From positions 1 through 64,000 of the forward strand of contig JARLHX010000359.1 of assembly GCA_031292035.1 (NCBI GenBank): a stretch of DNA of 64,000 nt, written 5' to 3'. Position 1 is the first letter of the stretch. Each line of letters starts with the position of its first letter. The position numbers and the translations under genes are program-made. The notes under the pieces were generated by a model that made no database searches, had not been told where the DNA came from, and worked only from the letters and a program-made list of their open reading frames with translations. This document shows, in pieces, positions 8,197 through 17,072 of this stretch. Source of the DNA: Negativicutes bacterium (lineage in GTDB: Bacteria > Bacillota_C > Negativicutes > Sporomusales_B > JARLHX01).

Positions 8197-8259
8197 TCAA
8201 CATCGCAAAGACCACTTAGAATGATTCCGCTGACAAAACATAGACCTGGACGAGACCAT
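8197..8259 (-). CDS. Possible 20-residue leader peptide
   Basis: A short ORF in the long leader of the ACS transporter starts at ATG 8257-8259 and is preceded by an excellent GGAAGGAGG ribosome site. It encodes MVSSRSMFCQRNHSKWSLRC and stops. It may be a leader peptide, or the remnant of a lost gene whose ribosome site survives. Nothing in the peptide (no codon run) shows attenuation. Confidence 0.25.
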   Translation of the reverse strand: MVSSRSMFCQRNHSKWSLRC

Positions 8260-8461
8260 AAAAATCCTCCTTCCTCTAAATCGATACCGAATTTCCGTCC
8301 AGAGAAACCGGCAGACATGTTCACAATCGATCAAGCAATCATTTGCCGAAACTGCATTATAGTCAATCCGCAAGGCGATCCTTAGCCGATGTCTTCGCTG
8401 AAGCAGGCTACGGGAAGGTGCCAGTCATTGCATATTGCAACCTGCTCTGTTGTTATTGAGG

Positions 8462-8485
8462 TTTCATTAGATCGATCTAATGAAA
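8462..8485. promoter_or_regulatory. LacI-type operator, 24-bp perfect palindrome
   Basis: TTTCATTAGATC followed by its exact reverse complement, with the central CG typical of LacI-family sites. It overlaps the start region of the minus-strand promoter at 8485-8513 and lies about 70 bp upstream of the lacI-type promoter. A related site, TTAGAACGATCTAA, lies at 10726-10739. Confidence 0.75.
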
Positions 8486-8513
8486 ATATATTGATACTGG
8501 AAATAGCTGTCAA
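8485..8513 (-). promoter_or_regulatory. Promoter of the ACS transporter-aroD unit
   Basis: On the minus strand: TTGACA (8508-8513), 17 bp, TATATT (8485-8490). The LacI-type palindrome begins at the -10 box, a classical repressing position. The leader to the transporter start would be about 430 nt. Confidence 0.65.
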
Positions 8514-8553
8514 CAGTCAAGTAATCTTGTTATTTTGTCAATTTTGGCGCAAA

Positions 8554-8582
8554 TTGACATACAATAACCCTCATCATATAAT
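8554..8582 (+). promoter_or_regulatory. Consensus promoter of the LacI-family gene
   Basis: TTGACA (8554-8559), 17 bp, TATAAT (8577-8582), 51 bp upstream of the regulator start codon. Confidence 0.8.
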
Positions 8583-8633
8583 AGGCCTAGCATTTACTGC
8601 GGATTATCAACAGCGAGAACAGGCGGTGAAGCT

Positions 8634-9659
8634 ATGAACCAGAAAAAACACATCACTTTGCAGCAGGTGGCGAAGCATGCCGGTGTGTCACGCGCTACCG
8701 CTTCGCTGGTGGTTCGCGGCAGTCAAAGCATTTCCGCTGCGACGCGGGAAAAAGTAATGAAATCGATCCGGGAATTAGGTTATGTCTATGATCGAATTGC
8801 CGCTAACCTTCGTTCGAAATCTTCCTCAACCGTCGGGCTGATTATTATGGAATTGGCCAATCCGTTTTATTCCGAACTGCTGGTAGGCATTCATCAGGAG
8901 TTGGACAAGTCCGGACAAACCGTCATTTTAGGTACCACCTTTGATTCCTTTGCCATCCAGGACCGGCTTCTTTCCACCTTGCTTGAGCATCGTGTCGGTG
9001 GAATTATTTTGTCGGCTGTTTCAGGCAGTTCCAGCGAGTCCATCGAGCGGGTCAGGCGCTGGGGAATCCCTGTGGTATTAGTGGGAAGACGGGTCGCAGG
9101 GGTCACCTGTGATTATGTAGGAATAGATAACGTCGCCGGCGGGCAATTGGCGGTAGAGCATCTGCTCGGCAGCGGCCATCACCGCATCGCTTTCTTGGGT
9201 GGATCAGCCAAACTATCCTCCTGGCAAGGACGAAAGCAGGGGTATGATCAGGCCCTCCAGAATGCGGGTATAGCCGTCGATCCTTCTTTGATTATTGAAA
9301 GCCCGGCCACAAGAGAATGCGGCCCTGAGCTCATCCAACGAATTTTAAATATCCCAAATCCGCCGACCGCTATTTTTTGCTATAATGACGTAATTGCAAT
9401 CGGAGCAATGATGAAAATGAAAGAAATGGGGCTTTCGCCTGGTCGCGATATCGCGATCGTCGGGTTCGACGACATTCCGGAAGCCGCGATATTCTCGCCT
9501 AAATTGACCACCGTTTCCTCAGCCATCCGCCTCATGGGATACCACGCCGCGGCTCTTTTGCGAAGCCGCATGGACGACCTTGATGTCGAACCGCAAGATA
9601 TTGTTTTACAGCCTGAACTGATTATCCGCGAATCCTGTTCGCATCGCGCAACATTATAG
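8634..9659 (+). CDS. LacI-family transcriptional regulator
   Basis: The 341-residue protein starts with a LacI helix-turn-helix (ITLQQVAKHAGVSRATASLV, residues 7-26) and hinge helix, then the periplasmic-binding-like effector domain (VGLIIMELANPFYSELLVGI, HRIAFLGG, AIFCYNDVIAIGAM, IAIVGFDDIP). The start ATG 8634 follows GGCGGTG. It is divergent from the ACS transporter and exactly abuts the convergent aldo/keto reductase, the two stop codons being adjacent with no gap. The palindromes at 8462-8485 and 10726-10739 place both neighbours in its regulon. The effector is unknown. Confidence 0.93.
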   Translation: MNQKKHITLQQVAKHAGVSRATASLVVRGSQSISAATREKVMKSIRELGYVYDRIAANLRSKSSSTVGLIIMELANPFYSELLVGIHQELDKSGQTVILGTTFDSFAIQDRLLSTLLEHRVGGIILSAVSGSSSESIERVRRWGIPVVLVGRRVAGVTCDYVGIDNVAGGQLAVEHLLGSGHHRIAFLGGSAKLSSWQGRKQGYDQALQNAGIAVDPSLIIESPATRECGPELIQRILNIPNPPTAIFCYNDVIAIGAMMKMKEMGLSPGRDIAIVGFDDIPEAAIFSPKLTTVSSAIRLMGYHAAALLRSRMDDLDVEPQDIVLQPELIIRESCSHRATL

Positions 9660-10637
9660 CTATCCGATTGCGCGATAATCGTCTTTAAGATCAAGCCACA
9701 GCATTTCCTCTTCCGTCAACTCAATGTTCATCGCACGGAGACTTGAAAGCAGATTGTCGGTCTGGTGCGGTCCGATGATCGCACAGACAGGGAACTGCTG
9801 ATTCAGAACATAGGCTAAGGCAATGTTGGTCGGAGTAATGCGGGTTCCTTTCAGTTTGCTCAGTTGATGCGCCCGGAAAAGGCGCTCCCGATTGGCTTCG
9901 TTATGATATACGCGAGCTATCTCTCCTTTGGAGACGGTCTCTGCGGAAAAAATACCGGCGAAAAAACCGCTTGCTTGCGATGCCCAAGCCAGGAGCGGTT
10001 TTTGACTTTCTTCGTGCCATCTGATATCTTCATGACCAGCATAAACGCACCCCACCCAGCGCGGTTCATTGATTCTCGCCAGACTCAAGCTGGGACTGTT
10101 GACGGCAATGCCTGCATAACCTTTGCGACTGGTGTAGCGGATTGCCTCCTCAATGCGCTGGACCGACCAATTGGAGACGCCATATGTTTTGATACGCCCT
10201 GCTTTTTTGTGTTCTTCCAGCACATCCATCAACTCACCGACCGGAACCGCCGGATCGTCGCGGTGAAGCAAGTAGATATCCAAATAGTCCAAACCCATGC
10301 TTTCTAAGCTATCCAATAAATCTTGGGTGATACAATTCGGTGTTACCCGCTTTTGCGCCGGGTGATGGATCCCCTGGGAGTCGATATGGTGATGTCCGCC
10401 TTTATTAATAACGATCATATTGCCGCGATTTTGCCGTGATTTTAACCACATCGCCAGAACAAGTTCGCTTTCGCCGCGCTGATAAATCCGCGCTGTATCG
10501 ATTGTATTGCCGCCTTGCTCGATATAGGTGTCGAGCAGTTCGAAGATCGCCGCTTTATTTCGCAGCCCAAACAGAGAAGATCCCATTACGATTTGCGAAC
10601 ATCCGCGTGCAAGTCCCTGAACAGGCACATACTTCAT
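9660..10637 (-). CDS. Aldo/keto reductase
   Basis: A 325-residue TIM-barrel NAD(P)H-dependent oxidoreductase. Catalytic residues are visible as Asp in NTIDTARIY near 44, Tyr in ARIYQRGESE, Lys in VINKGGHH near 78 and His in DIYLLHRDDP near 125. The C-terminal cofactor segment (PVCAIIGPHQTDNLLSSLRA) is present. Length is normal. Its upstream region carries a LacI-type half-palindrome (10726-10739) matching the one at 8462-8485, so it is probably co-controlled with the ACS transporter. Substrate not determinable; a sugar, polyol or keto-acid is plausible. Confidence 0.88.
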   Translation of the reverse strand: MKYVPVQGLARGCSQIVMGSSLFGLRNKAAIFELLDTYIEQGGNTIDTARIYQRGESELVLAMWLKSRQNRGNMIVINKGGHHHIDSQGIHHPAQKRVTPNCITQDLLDSLESMGLDYLDIYLLHRDDPAVPVGELMDVLEEHKKAGRIKTYGVSNWSVQRIEEAIRYTSRKGYAGIAVNSPSLSLARINEPRWVGCVYAGHEDIRWHEESQKPLLAWASQASGFFAGIFSAETVSKGEIARVYHNEANRERLFRAHQLSKLKGTRITPTNIALAYVLNQQFPVCAIIGPHQTDNLLSSLRAMNIELTEEEMLWLDLKDDYRAIG

Positions 10638-10725
10638 ATAGTCACCCCGGAAATATTTTCAGAATTTTGCGATATCTGTACAAATAGCTTGTTCTTTCTC
10701 AGTTTCGGGGCAATGGTGCTAGCTA

Positions 10726-10739
10726 TTAGAACGATCTAA
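10726..10739. promoter_or_regulatory. Second LacI-type operator
   Basis: TTAGAACGATCTAA matches the core of the 24-bp palindrome (TTAGATCGATCTAA) at 13 of 14 positions. It lies 89 bp upstream of the aldo/keto reductase start. Confidence 0.55.
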
Positions 10740-10839
10740 ATTTATTCTATTGTCTAAATATTAGCTAAATTATTCTATCTTTGCAATCTATGGTTATGAT
10801 ACAATTAATAAGTAAAAGTAATTAATCGGGAGGCTCTCG

Positions 10840-11775
10840 ATGGAAATTCATCAGCTGCAATATGTTGTCGAAGTTGCGAATCAAAGGCATTTTACCCGTG
10901 CCGCTGACGAAATCTCTGTTTCCCAATCCTCATTGTCGCAGCAAATCAACAAGCTGGAAGATGAGCTGGGGATCAAGCTGTTCAACCGCACCACCCGCTC
11001 GGTTGTTCCAACCTCGGCCGGCTCTGAATTCATTATCTATGCTCGGAAAATATTAGCCGAAATCGAGACCGCCAAGCAATCGATGCAGGCTCATGCCGGA
11101 CTCACCAAGGGAACAATCAATATCGGCGCCATCACTACCCTGGAGAGCATCGGCTTTGTCCCTCTCATTACCGCTTTTCACAATGCTTATCCAGGGTTAT
11201 ATTTGAACATCCATCAGGACGGCAGCCGCCGACTGACTGAGCTGCTTCGCCTGTCGGAAATCAATGTGGCTCTTCTCACCCCTCCGGTAAATGAAGACAT
11301 CGATGATATCTATTTTTTCCCTTTGGCAGATGACGAATTTGTCCTTGTCACCGCCAATTCCCATCCTCTGGCCAAAAAAGGGACGATCAACTTGGCCGAG
11401 GCCGCTGACGAGAGTTTTATTTTTCCCAGTCCTGACCAAAGTATCTATAACATATACTTTCAAGCTTGCCGTGATGCCGGCTTTATTCCGAAAATCGTAT
11501 GTCAGAGCAGCCACTCGGAAACCAGCCTCGCCCTTGTCGGCGTGGGTATGGGGATTGGCTTTTTTCCATATGACACACTGCGGTCAAGCGCCTTGTACGG
11601 GTTGACCAGTGTTGGCAGCTTATACGGTCTTTCCATCGTCCGGTTGGCAAGAAAAATCAAAAAACATATTGCCTTGGCTTTGTCTAAAAATTCCCCTAAT
11701 CCTCCTGCCGTGAAGGCTTTCTGCGATTTCGTCCTGGATCGCATCCAATACCAAGCTACCCCGCCCGCGGAGTAA
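10840..11775 (+). CDS. LysR-family transcriptional regulator
   Basis: A 311-residue LysR-type protein with an N-terminal winged helix (MEIHQLQYVVEVANQRHFTR, then SQSSLSQQINKLEDELGIKL) and a two-lobed effector domain beginning near residue 90 (GTINIGAITTLESIGFVPLI). It resembles the CynR/OxyR-like subgroup by length and start. The ribosome site is GGGAGGCTCTCG before ATG 10840. It stands alone with its own terminator (11818-11844), between an aldo/keto reductase and aroK. Target genes and effector are unknown. Confidence 0.9.
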   Translation: MEIHQLQYVVEVANQRHFTRAADEISVSQSSLSQQINKLEDELGIKLFNRTTRSVVPTSAGSEFIIYARKILAEIETAKQSMQAHAGLTKGTINIGAITTLESIGFVPLITAFHNAYPGLYLNIHQDGSRRLTELLRLSEINVALLTPPVNEDIDDIYFFPLADDEFVLVTANSHPLAKKGTINLAEAADESFIFPSPDQSIYNIYFQACRDAGFIPKIVCQSSHSETSLALVGVGMGIGFFPYDTLRSSALYGLTSVGSLYGLSIVRLARKIKKHIALALSKNSPNPPAVKAFCDFVLDRIQYQATPPAE

Positions 11776-11817
11776 TCCGGCTTGAACACAATTACATTTA
11801 CCTTGTCTTATAGCAAC

Positions 11818-11844
11818 AAAGCCCGGCCAATGCGGCGCGGGCTT
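11818..11844 (+). terminator. Terminator of the LysR gene
   Basis: AAAGCCCG and CGGGCTTT form an 8-bp stem with a GC-rich loop, between the convergent LysR and aroK genes. The tail (TAACTCTGATTTTT) is weakly U-rich. Confidence 0.6.
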
Positions 11845-11879
11845 TAACTCTGATTTTTCACCCCTGTTGCCTTAGAAAC

Positions 11880-12410
11880 TCAAACTGTGTGTTCATAGCC
11901 GTATTGCTTGATGTCAAAATATCCGATGATTTTTTCGGCTACTTCCTCAGGGGCCAGGGCACTTGTATCGACACTAAAATCAGCCAATTGATAACGGTTG
12001 GCCCGTTCTGCCAGCAATTTTGCTACCCGCTCTTCTTTGTTCGGCGCATTCAGCAGCGGCCGGCTTGCATCCAGACCGATGCGCTTAATGATCTCATCGA
12101 CACTGGCTTCAAGGCAGATCATGACCCCATGAGCTCTCATATTGCTGACATTTTCAGAGGATAAAATGGCGCCGCCGCCGGTAGCCACTACGGCGCTCCT
12201 GTGGGGCAGCAAGTCTTTGATAATCAACTGCTCCTGCCGCCGGAAAAACAGTTCACCTTGCAATTTAAATATATCGCCCACCGGCATACCGCAGTATGCT
12301 TCAATCTTGCGATCGACGTCAATAAACTGGCGATTCAGCTTCTTTGCCAAAAGTTGCCCGACAGTGGTTTTCCCGGTACCCATGAAGCCTACTAAAATAA
12401 TGTTTTTCAT
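11880..12410 (-). CDS. aroK: Shikimate kinase
   Basis: The 176-residue P-loop kinase phosphorylates shikimate using ATP. The Walker A sequence is GFMGTGKTTVG (residues 8-18), shikimate-binding Asp in DVDRKIE, the 'FRRQE' motif and the GGG loop in VVATGGGAIL. The lid Arg lies in LDASRPLL. The start is ATG 12410, with AAGGAGGG upstream; a frame extending to 12449 is discarded. It is the only gene directly behind a T-box leader that reads Phe, so its transcription should rise when phenylalanine is short. Confidence 0.95.
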   Translation of the reverse strand: MKNIILVGFMGTGKTTVGQLLAKKLNRQFIDVDRKIEAYCGMPVGDIFKLQGELFFRRQEQLIIKDLLPHRSAVVATGGGAILSSENVSNMRAHGVMICLEASVDEIIKRIGLDASRPLLNAPNKEERVAKLLAERANRYQLADFSVDTSALAPEEVAEKIIGYFDIKQYGYEHTV

Positions 12411-12446
12411 ACGAGCCCTCCTTGTGTTTATGCAGCGCTGAAAATA

Positions 12447-12715
12447 CAAAAAATCCCGCCCCTTGATAGGGACGAGATTTTACTCCCGTGTTACCACCCA
12501 ACTTGTATTGCTACCACTTCAGATACGGAAGCAACCTACTTCGATATCCTATCCCGATAACGGCGGCAACCGGCGCAACCTACAAGTTCTACCGAGAACC
12601 TTCAGCTGGCAACTCCAAGGAGAACTTCACCGGAACGCCTCAGACCGGGCTCACACCATCCCCGGCTCTCTGGGCCAAAGCAGAACTGGCTACTTTTCCT
12701 TTTCTTCGCATTTAA
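12447..12715 (-). promoter_or_regulatory. T-box riboswitch leader of aroK (predicted Phe-specific)
   Basis: The minus-strand leader has the distal Stem I sequence (AGAGAGCCGGGGATGGTG), the specifier region GAAGTTCTCCTTGGAG, and the T-box antiterminator sequence GGGTGGTAACACGGGAG (12485-12501), followed by a terminator stem (AAATCTCGTCCC / GGGGCGGGATTT) and a T run ending at 12447. In firmicute T-boxes the specifier codon lies just before 'NCC-TTGGAG'; here that is TTC, a phenylalanine codon. Uncharged tRNA-Phe would stabilise the antiterminator. The T-box call is firm; the codon assignment is by pattern. Confidence 0.88.
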
Positions 12716-12739
12716 AATTCGTATATTTAATTGTTTTTT

Positions 12740-12768
12740 ATTGTAACACTCCAGCAATCTATTTGCAA
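12740..12768 (-). promoter_or_regulatory. Promoter of the T-box/aroK unit
   Basis: Minus strand: TTGCAA (12763-12768), 17 bp, TACAAT (12740-12745). Transcription would begin near 12733, giving a leader of about 320 nt. Confidence 0.65.
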
Positions 12769-12895
12769 TCATTTTCTTTATGTTGGATATGTTGGTTTTT
12801 CCAGGCGGAACATCAGTCTATCCAACGTGGTCTTTCAGCCGGAAAGAAACTTTGCAAAGATCGCTCCTCCTGCGTTCGTGCGGTCCCAGGCAGCA

Positions 12896-14341
12896 CTATT
12901 TTGCCTCTCGGTTGTACTGCAGATAGACCACATGGGTTTGAAGATATTCTTCCAGGCCATGTTTGCCGTCCGCACCACCGATACCGGATTTGCGCCAGCC
13001 GGCATGAAAACCTTGCATTGCCTCGAAATTTTCCCTGTTGATATAGGTCTCGCCAAATTTTATTTCGTTACAAGCCCGCATCGCCACATCGATATTTTGG
13101 GTATAGATCGACGAAGTGAGCCCATATTCGCAGTCATTTGCCATCTCGATGGCTTCATCCAGATCGGTAAACGTTGTAATCGGCAGTACTGGACCAAAGG
13201 TTTCTTTTTGCATCATCGCGGTGTCTTGCCGGCAGTTGATGAGCACCGTCGGCTCAAAGTAGAATCCTTTTGCCCGGTCAGCCCTTTTACCGCCAAGAAC
13301 AAGGACCGCCCCGTCTGCCAAAGCCTGGCTGACAGACGCTTCCACTTGCTCAAGCTGCTGTTTGCTTACCATCGGGCCCATTTCGATATCAGACTCGGTC
13401 AATGGATTGCCATACTTGGTATTTTTCATGGCTACCGTAACTTTTTCGATAAATTGATCGGCAATTGACTTGTGGACATATACCCGCTCGGCACAGTTGC
13501 AAACCTGGCCGGTATTGATAATCCGCGAGTTGCGAATGGCAGGCACAGCTATATCCAGGTCGGCATCAGCCATAACGATTGCCGGCGCTTTACCGCCAAG
13601 TTCGAGGGAAACCTTGGTAACATTTTCGGCCGCCGCGCGCATAACGGCGATTCCACCCTCGACACTGCCTGTGAAACTCACCATTCCCACTTTTTTATGT
13701 CCGGCCAAACCGTTCCCAACCACCGCACCGCTGCCTGACACAAGATTGAATACCCCTTTAGGCAAGGTGGTTTCCGCAACAATTTTTGCGAATTCAAAGG
13801 CGTTGTTCGGCGTCTCCCGGCTTGGCTTGATTACGATGGTATTGCCGGTTACCAGGGCCGGAGCCATTTTTCTGGCAATCAAGAAGAACGGGAAATTCCA
13901 CGGCAGTATCCCCCCAATCACCCCGATGGGCGATTTAAAGAGAAATATGTTTTCATTCGGCCGATCGCTTTGGATAATTTCGCCCTCATAGCGGCGAGCG
14001 AACTCGGCCATGTAATCAATGTAGTCGGCAGTGAAATTCGCTTCCACTTTAGCCAACGGCAGAATTTTCCCCTGCTCCTCGGAAATGATTTCCGCCAGTT
14101 CATCCGCTCTTTTCCGAACCCCACTGGCTATTTGCCGAAGGAAACCGGCCCGTTCTATGGCAGGAAGTTTTGCCCACGACTTTTGGGCCTGCTCGGCAGC
14201 GGCAACTGCAAGATTAACATCGGCTAGCGTTCCGTCGGGAACCTCTGAGATGATTTCCTCGGTAGCCGGATTGATGACAGCAATCTTATTGCCTGCGTGA
14301 GAAACAAACTCGCCATTGATGAACATTTGATAACTCTTCAT
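12896..14341 (-). CDS. aldA: Aldehyde dehydrogenase, lactaldehyde/glycolaldehyde type
   Basis: The 481-residue NAD-dependent dehydrogenase closely follows the E. coli lactaldehyde dehydrogenase pattern. It has ADYIDYMAEFARRYEGEIIQ, the PWNFPFFLIARKMAPAL cofactor region, LELGGKAPAIV with the general-base Glu, INTGQVCNCAERVYV with the catalytic Cys, and the AldA-like C-terminus (NRENFEAMQGFHAGWRKSG). The start is ATG 14341, eight bases after GGGGGAGG; a TTG two codons earlier is too close to the ribosome site. It would oxidise lactaldehyde or glycolaldehyde to the acid. It appears monocistronic. Confidence 0.85.
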   Translation of the reverse strand: MKSYQMFINGEFVSHAGNKIAVINPATEEIISEVPDGTLADVNLAVAAAEQAQKSWAKLPAIERAGFLRQIASGVRKRADELAEIISEEQGKILPLAKVEANFTADYIDYMAEFARRYEGEIIQSDRPNENIFLFKSPIGVIGGILPWNFPFFLIARKMAPALVTGNTIVIKPSRETPNNAFEFAKIVAETTLPKGVFNLVSGSGAVVGNGLAGHKKVGMVSFTGSVEGGIAVMRAAAENVTKVSLELGGKAPAIVMADADLDIAVPAIRNSRIINTGQVCNCAERVYVHKSIADQFIEKVTVAMKNTKYGNPLTESDIEMGPMVSKQQLEQVEASVSQALADGAVLVLGGKRADRAKGFYFEPTVLINCRQDTAMMQKETFGPVLPITTFTDLDEAIEMANDCEYGLTSSIYTQNIDVAMRACNEIKFGETYINRENFEAMQGFHAGWRKSGIGGADGKHGLEEYLQTHVVYLQYNREAK

Positions 14342-14545
14342 TGACAATTCCTCCCCCGCCTTTACCTTCCGCGTATTGAAATACTTTCATAATCCGCAAA
14401 TAATCGCGAAGAATGATGTTTACACCGCCTCCACCTCCCAGTCCCTTCTCTTGCCCGTGATTTTCCATTCCACGTCTTGCATTCCATTTCCTTCCAAAAT
14501 TTTTGTCACATCATATGATCATCTTGTGTATTTGCCAACAGAAAT

Positions 14546-14579
14546 AGAGGCCCTCTGCTCAAAAAAGCAGAAAGCCTCT
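14546..14579 (-). terminator. Terminator of the aminopeptidase gene
   Basis: AGAGGCCCTCTGCT pairs with AGCAGAAAGCCTCT around a 6-base loop, with a small internal bulge, 26 bp after the aminopeptidase stop codon. The minus-strand tail is ATTTCTGTT. Confidence 0.6.
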
Positions 14580-14604
14580 TCTTACTCAGGGCTCCTTGCG
14601 ATGG

Positions 14605-15828
14605 CTATAATGGGGCAAAATTTCCTTTGCTGAATACCGGCACTCTCTTGCCATCCCCGGTTATTCCGGTTATGGTCAGATCTTCAGTGCCAATCATAAA
14701 GTCGACATGGACCAGCGAGTCGTTAATGTCATGGCTTACAAGTTCCTCTTTAGCCAGTTTCTCGCCGCCCTTGACACAGATGGGGTATGCTTTACCAAAC
14801 GCTAAGTGACACGAGGCATTCTCATCAAACAAGGTATTATAAAAAAGGATGCCGACATTTGATATCGGTGAATCGTAAGGCACCAAGGCCACTTCACCAA
14901 GGTAGCTTGCCCCTTCGTCTGTTTCGAGCAGTCTTTTTAAAATATCGTGGCCAACCTCGGCCGAACAGTCGATGACCTTGCCATCCTTAAAAGTGAGTGA
15001 AAACTTGTCAATCATTGTACTGTTATAGATCAGTGGTTTTGACGCGAAAACTTTGCCATTCACGCCGTTTCGTTTTGGCAGGGTGAAGACTTCTTCGGTC
15101 GGCATGTTCGCCATGAACTCAATGCCAGCAGCATTGTTTTCAGCCCCCCCCTGCCAGATATGGCCTGCAGGCAACTCAATCGTGAGATCGGTACCCAGAC
15201 TATTTTGGTAGTGCAAGAATTGAAAGTGATGGGTATTCAAAAACTCCCGCCGAGTTTGAAGCATGTTCACATGTTCAGCCCAGGCCGCCACAGGGTCGGC
15301 TGTATCCACTCTGACGGTTTTTAAAATTGCGTCAAGAAGAAGTTCTTCGGCCTTCGCCTCGCCAGGAAACACCTTGTCTGCCCAGGCTTTGGTGGGCATG
15401 GATGCAACGCACCAGGAATTTTCGTGATTCATCAGTTTTTGGCGATATTCGACAAGGGCCTCGCTGGAGGCCTTTTGTTGGGTAATGATTCTGCTGGGAT
15501 TTACCTCTTTAAGCAGTTCGGGATCTTCAGCGGCAATCGATATAAAAGCGGCTCCCAGCTTGACGTAATAGAGATAAAAGTCACGCCGCCAGTTCGGAAA
15601 TTCGCTAAACACCTCATCCGGAGCAAGCAAAAACTTGATTTTGGCGGATAGCTCGTCTTGCCACTGCATGACCACCTCCCTTGCCCCCTCTTTGTAGGCG
15701 GTCTCGGCAATCAGACGAGCAAAATCAGCACATTCAATCGGCGATGTTATCACCAAAGTTTGTCCTGCTTGAATATTTACGCCAATCTTAGTGATAAGGC
15801 GAGCATATTTTCTCAGCCGGTCGTCCAT
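14605..15828 (-). CDS. M29-family metallo-aminopeptidase
   Basis: The 407-residue protein matches the AmpS/PepS/aminopeptidase T family. The N-terminal domain starts MDDRLRKYARLITKIGVNIQ, and the metal-binding region is recognisable as NMPTEEVFTLPKRNGVNG, a Glu in YLGEVALVP, and the C-terminal FGKAYP and HVDFMIGT segments with His and Asp ligands. These cytosolic enzymes release N-terminal residues from peptides using a dinuclear metal site. It is a single gene with its own terminator. The product call is from overall pattern and length. Confidence 0.88.
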   Translation of the reverse strand: MDDRLRKYARLITKIGVNIQAGQTLVITSPIECADFARLIAETAYKEGAREVVMQWQDELSAKIKFLLAPDEVFSEFPNWRRDFYLYYVKLGAAFISIAAEDPELLKEVNPSRIITQQKASSEALVEYRQKLMNHENSWCVASMPTKAWADKVFPGEAKAEELLLDAILKTVRVDTADPVAAWAEHVNMLQTRREFLNTHHFQFLHYQNSLGTDLTIELPAGHIWQGGAENNAAGIEFMANMPTEEVFTLPKRNGVNGKVFASKPLIYNSTMIDKFSLTFKDGKVIDCSAEVGHDILKRLLETDEGASYLGEVALVPYDSPISNVGILFYNTLFDENASCHLAFGKAYPICVKGGEKLAKEELVSHDINDSLVHVDFMIGTEDLTITGITGDGKRVPVFSKGNFAPL

Positions 15829-15894
15829 TCCATCACTCCTAATTAGAATCTTGACTCTATTCTATGCTAATGCCATTACGAATACTCATTCCCG

Positions 15895-16851
15895 CTATCT
15901 CCCCGGGGAGCTCTGTTGCCCACTCACGCAGTCAACCCGGCCGAACATCGCTTCCAGTTTCTCGAGAGCAACCTTCGGCAACGGCGGCTTCGATAAACCA
16001 TTAAAATTTTCAGCCAAATGTTCAAGGGTACCTGTCCCTGTCAATGTAACATCGATTCCTTTTGTATGACGACAGAAGCGATACGCCGCCTCGATGATGG
16101 ATTGGGCATATCCGCCGTCAACGAGAAATTCAATGGTTCCATCCTCTTTTACGAGCTGCCTGTCTACCTGCTCTGCCGCAAGCATTTTTTTTACATCGAT
16201 TTTTAACTGCTCAGGATCTGACAAGGAGCCTCTGACGGCAAACATACAGAGGGTCCCAACTTTTTTCTCCATGGTAATTGGCAGAAGTGTTTTTGCGGCA
16301 GACGGATTGAGCAGATTGTATCCGACCATGATGACATCCCACAGGTCATCAGCCAACGCCACTTTCAAAGCCTGATGGGTTGTATCAGTACCAAAATGTT
16401 CGGTAATGCCGGTAAAACGAATTTTGCCCTTTTCCCTCATTCTGATAAGCTCGGGATAAAACTGGTCGCGAACCGCGATGTAGTCTTCCGGCTTAACGCC
16501 ATGAAGATGATAGATATCGATATAGTCGGTTTGCAGTTCTTTCAGGCAATCGTCCACATTCTTTTCCAGTTCGTCGGCCGCTTTAAGCTTTCCGTCAACG
16601 TTATAGGGAAATTTTGTGGAAATAATATAGCTGTCGCGACGTATGCCGGCAAGAGCCTGTCCCACAGCCGGCTGTGTACCGTAGCTATATGCCGTGTCAA
16701 AGAAATTTACCCCGTGATCATAGGCGTATCTGATGATGCTGCAGGCATTATCAATCCCTTTTGAAAACATCCCGAGCCTGCTAAATCCGCCACAACCCAG
16801 CCCTGCCACCGATACTTCAAGCCCGGTTCGTCCCAGTATCACTTTTTCCAT
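15895..16851 (-). CDS. Aldo/keto reductase
   Basis: A 318-residue aldo/keto reductase with N-terminus LGRTGLEVSVAGLGCGGFSR, catalytic Asp and Tyr in NFFDTAYSYGTQP, Lys in IISTKFPYN and His in DIYHLHGVKP. It differs clearly from the other reductase in this window (9660-10637) and is closer to the L-fucose dehydrogenase/YghZ-like group by its 'LGxGGFSRLG' start. It is a single gene. The substrate cannot be read from the sequence. The nearby aldA-like dehydrogenase would fit a lactaldehyde/aldose pathway. Confidence 0.85.
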   Translation of the reverse strand: MEKVILGRTGLEVSVAGLGCGGFSRLGMFSKGIDNACSIIRYAYDHGVNFFDTAYSYGTQPAVGQALAGIRRDSYIISTKFPYNVDGKLKAADELEKNVDDCLKELQTDYIDIYHLHGVKPEDYIAVRDQFYPELIRMREKGKIRFTGITEHFGTDTTHQALKVALADDLWDVIMVGYNLLNPSAAKTLLPITMEKKVGTLCMFAVRGSLSDPEQLKIDVKKMLAAEQVDRQLVKEDGTIEFLVDGGYAQSIIEAAYRFCRHTKGIDVTLTGTGTLEHLAENFNGLSKPPLPKVALEKLEAMFGRVDCVSGQQSSPGR

Positions 16852-17020
16852 TCAGAATCATCTCCACTCATGATGTATTATAAAGTTGGCCTGCCGTTGA
16901 ATAAAAGCCATCTCATAGTGAGCTCTTCGAGCTTTGGAAAAGACCTATGCCGGCGCCTCCTTATTATGGCAAATTATACTATACTTTTTAATAAAGCAAA
17001 ATAATAAATAACAAGAAAAA

Positions 17021-17037
17021 CTCCTGTTCAGCAGGAG
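17021..17037 (-). terminator. Second terminator after the 17.1-18.5 kb transporter
   Basis: CTCCTG and CAGGAG form a short stem; on the minus strand TTTTTCTTG follows directly, a classical U tract. It backs up the hairpin at 17073-17101. Confidence 0.6.
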
Positions 17038-17072
17038 TGTAGCAGCAGCTCTACAGCACAGGAATAAGGAAA

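Noticed and set aside
8389..8637. Plus-strand frame of 82 codons before the LacI gene
   Set aside because: It spans the operator and the lacI promoter and has no ribosome site. Its overlap with promoter boxes makes it a chance frame.
12463..13041. Plus-strand open frames over the T-box leader
   Set aside because: They run antisense through a conserved T-box and the aldA gene end; no ribosome site or protein-like pattern.
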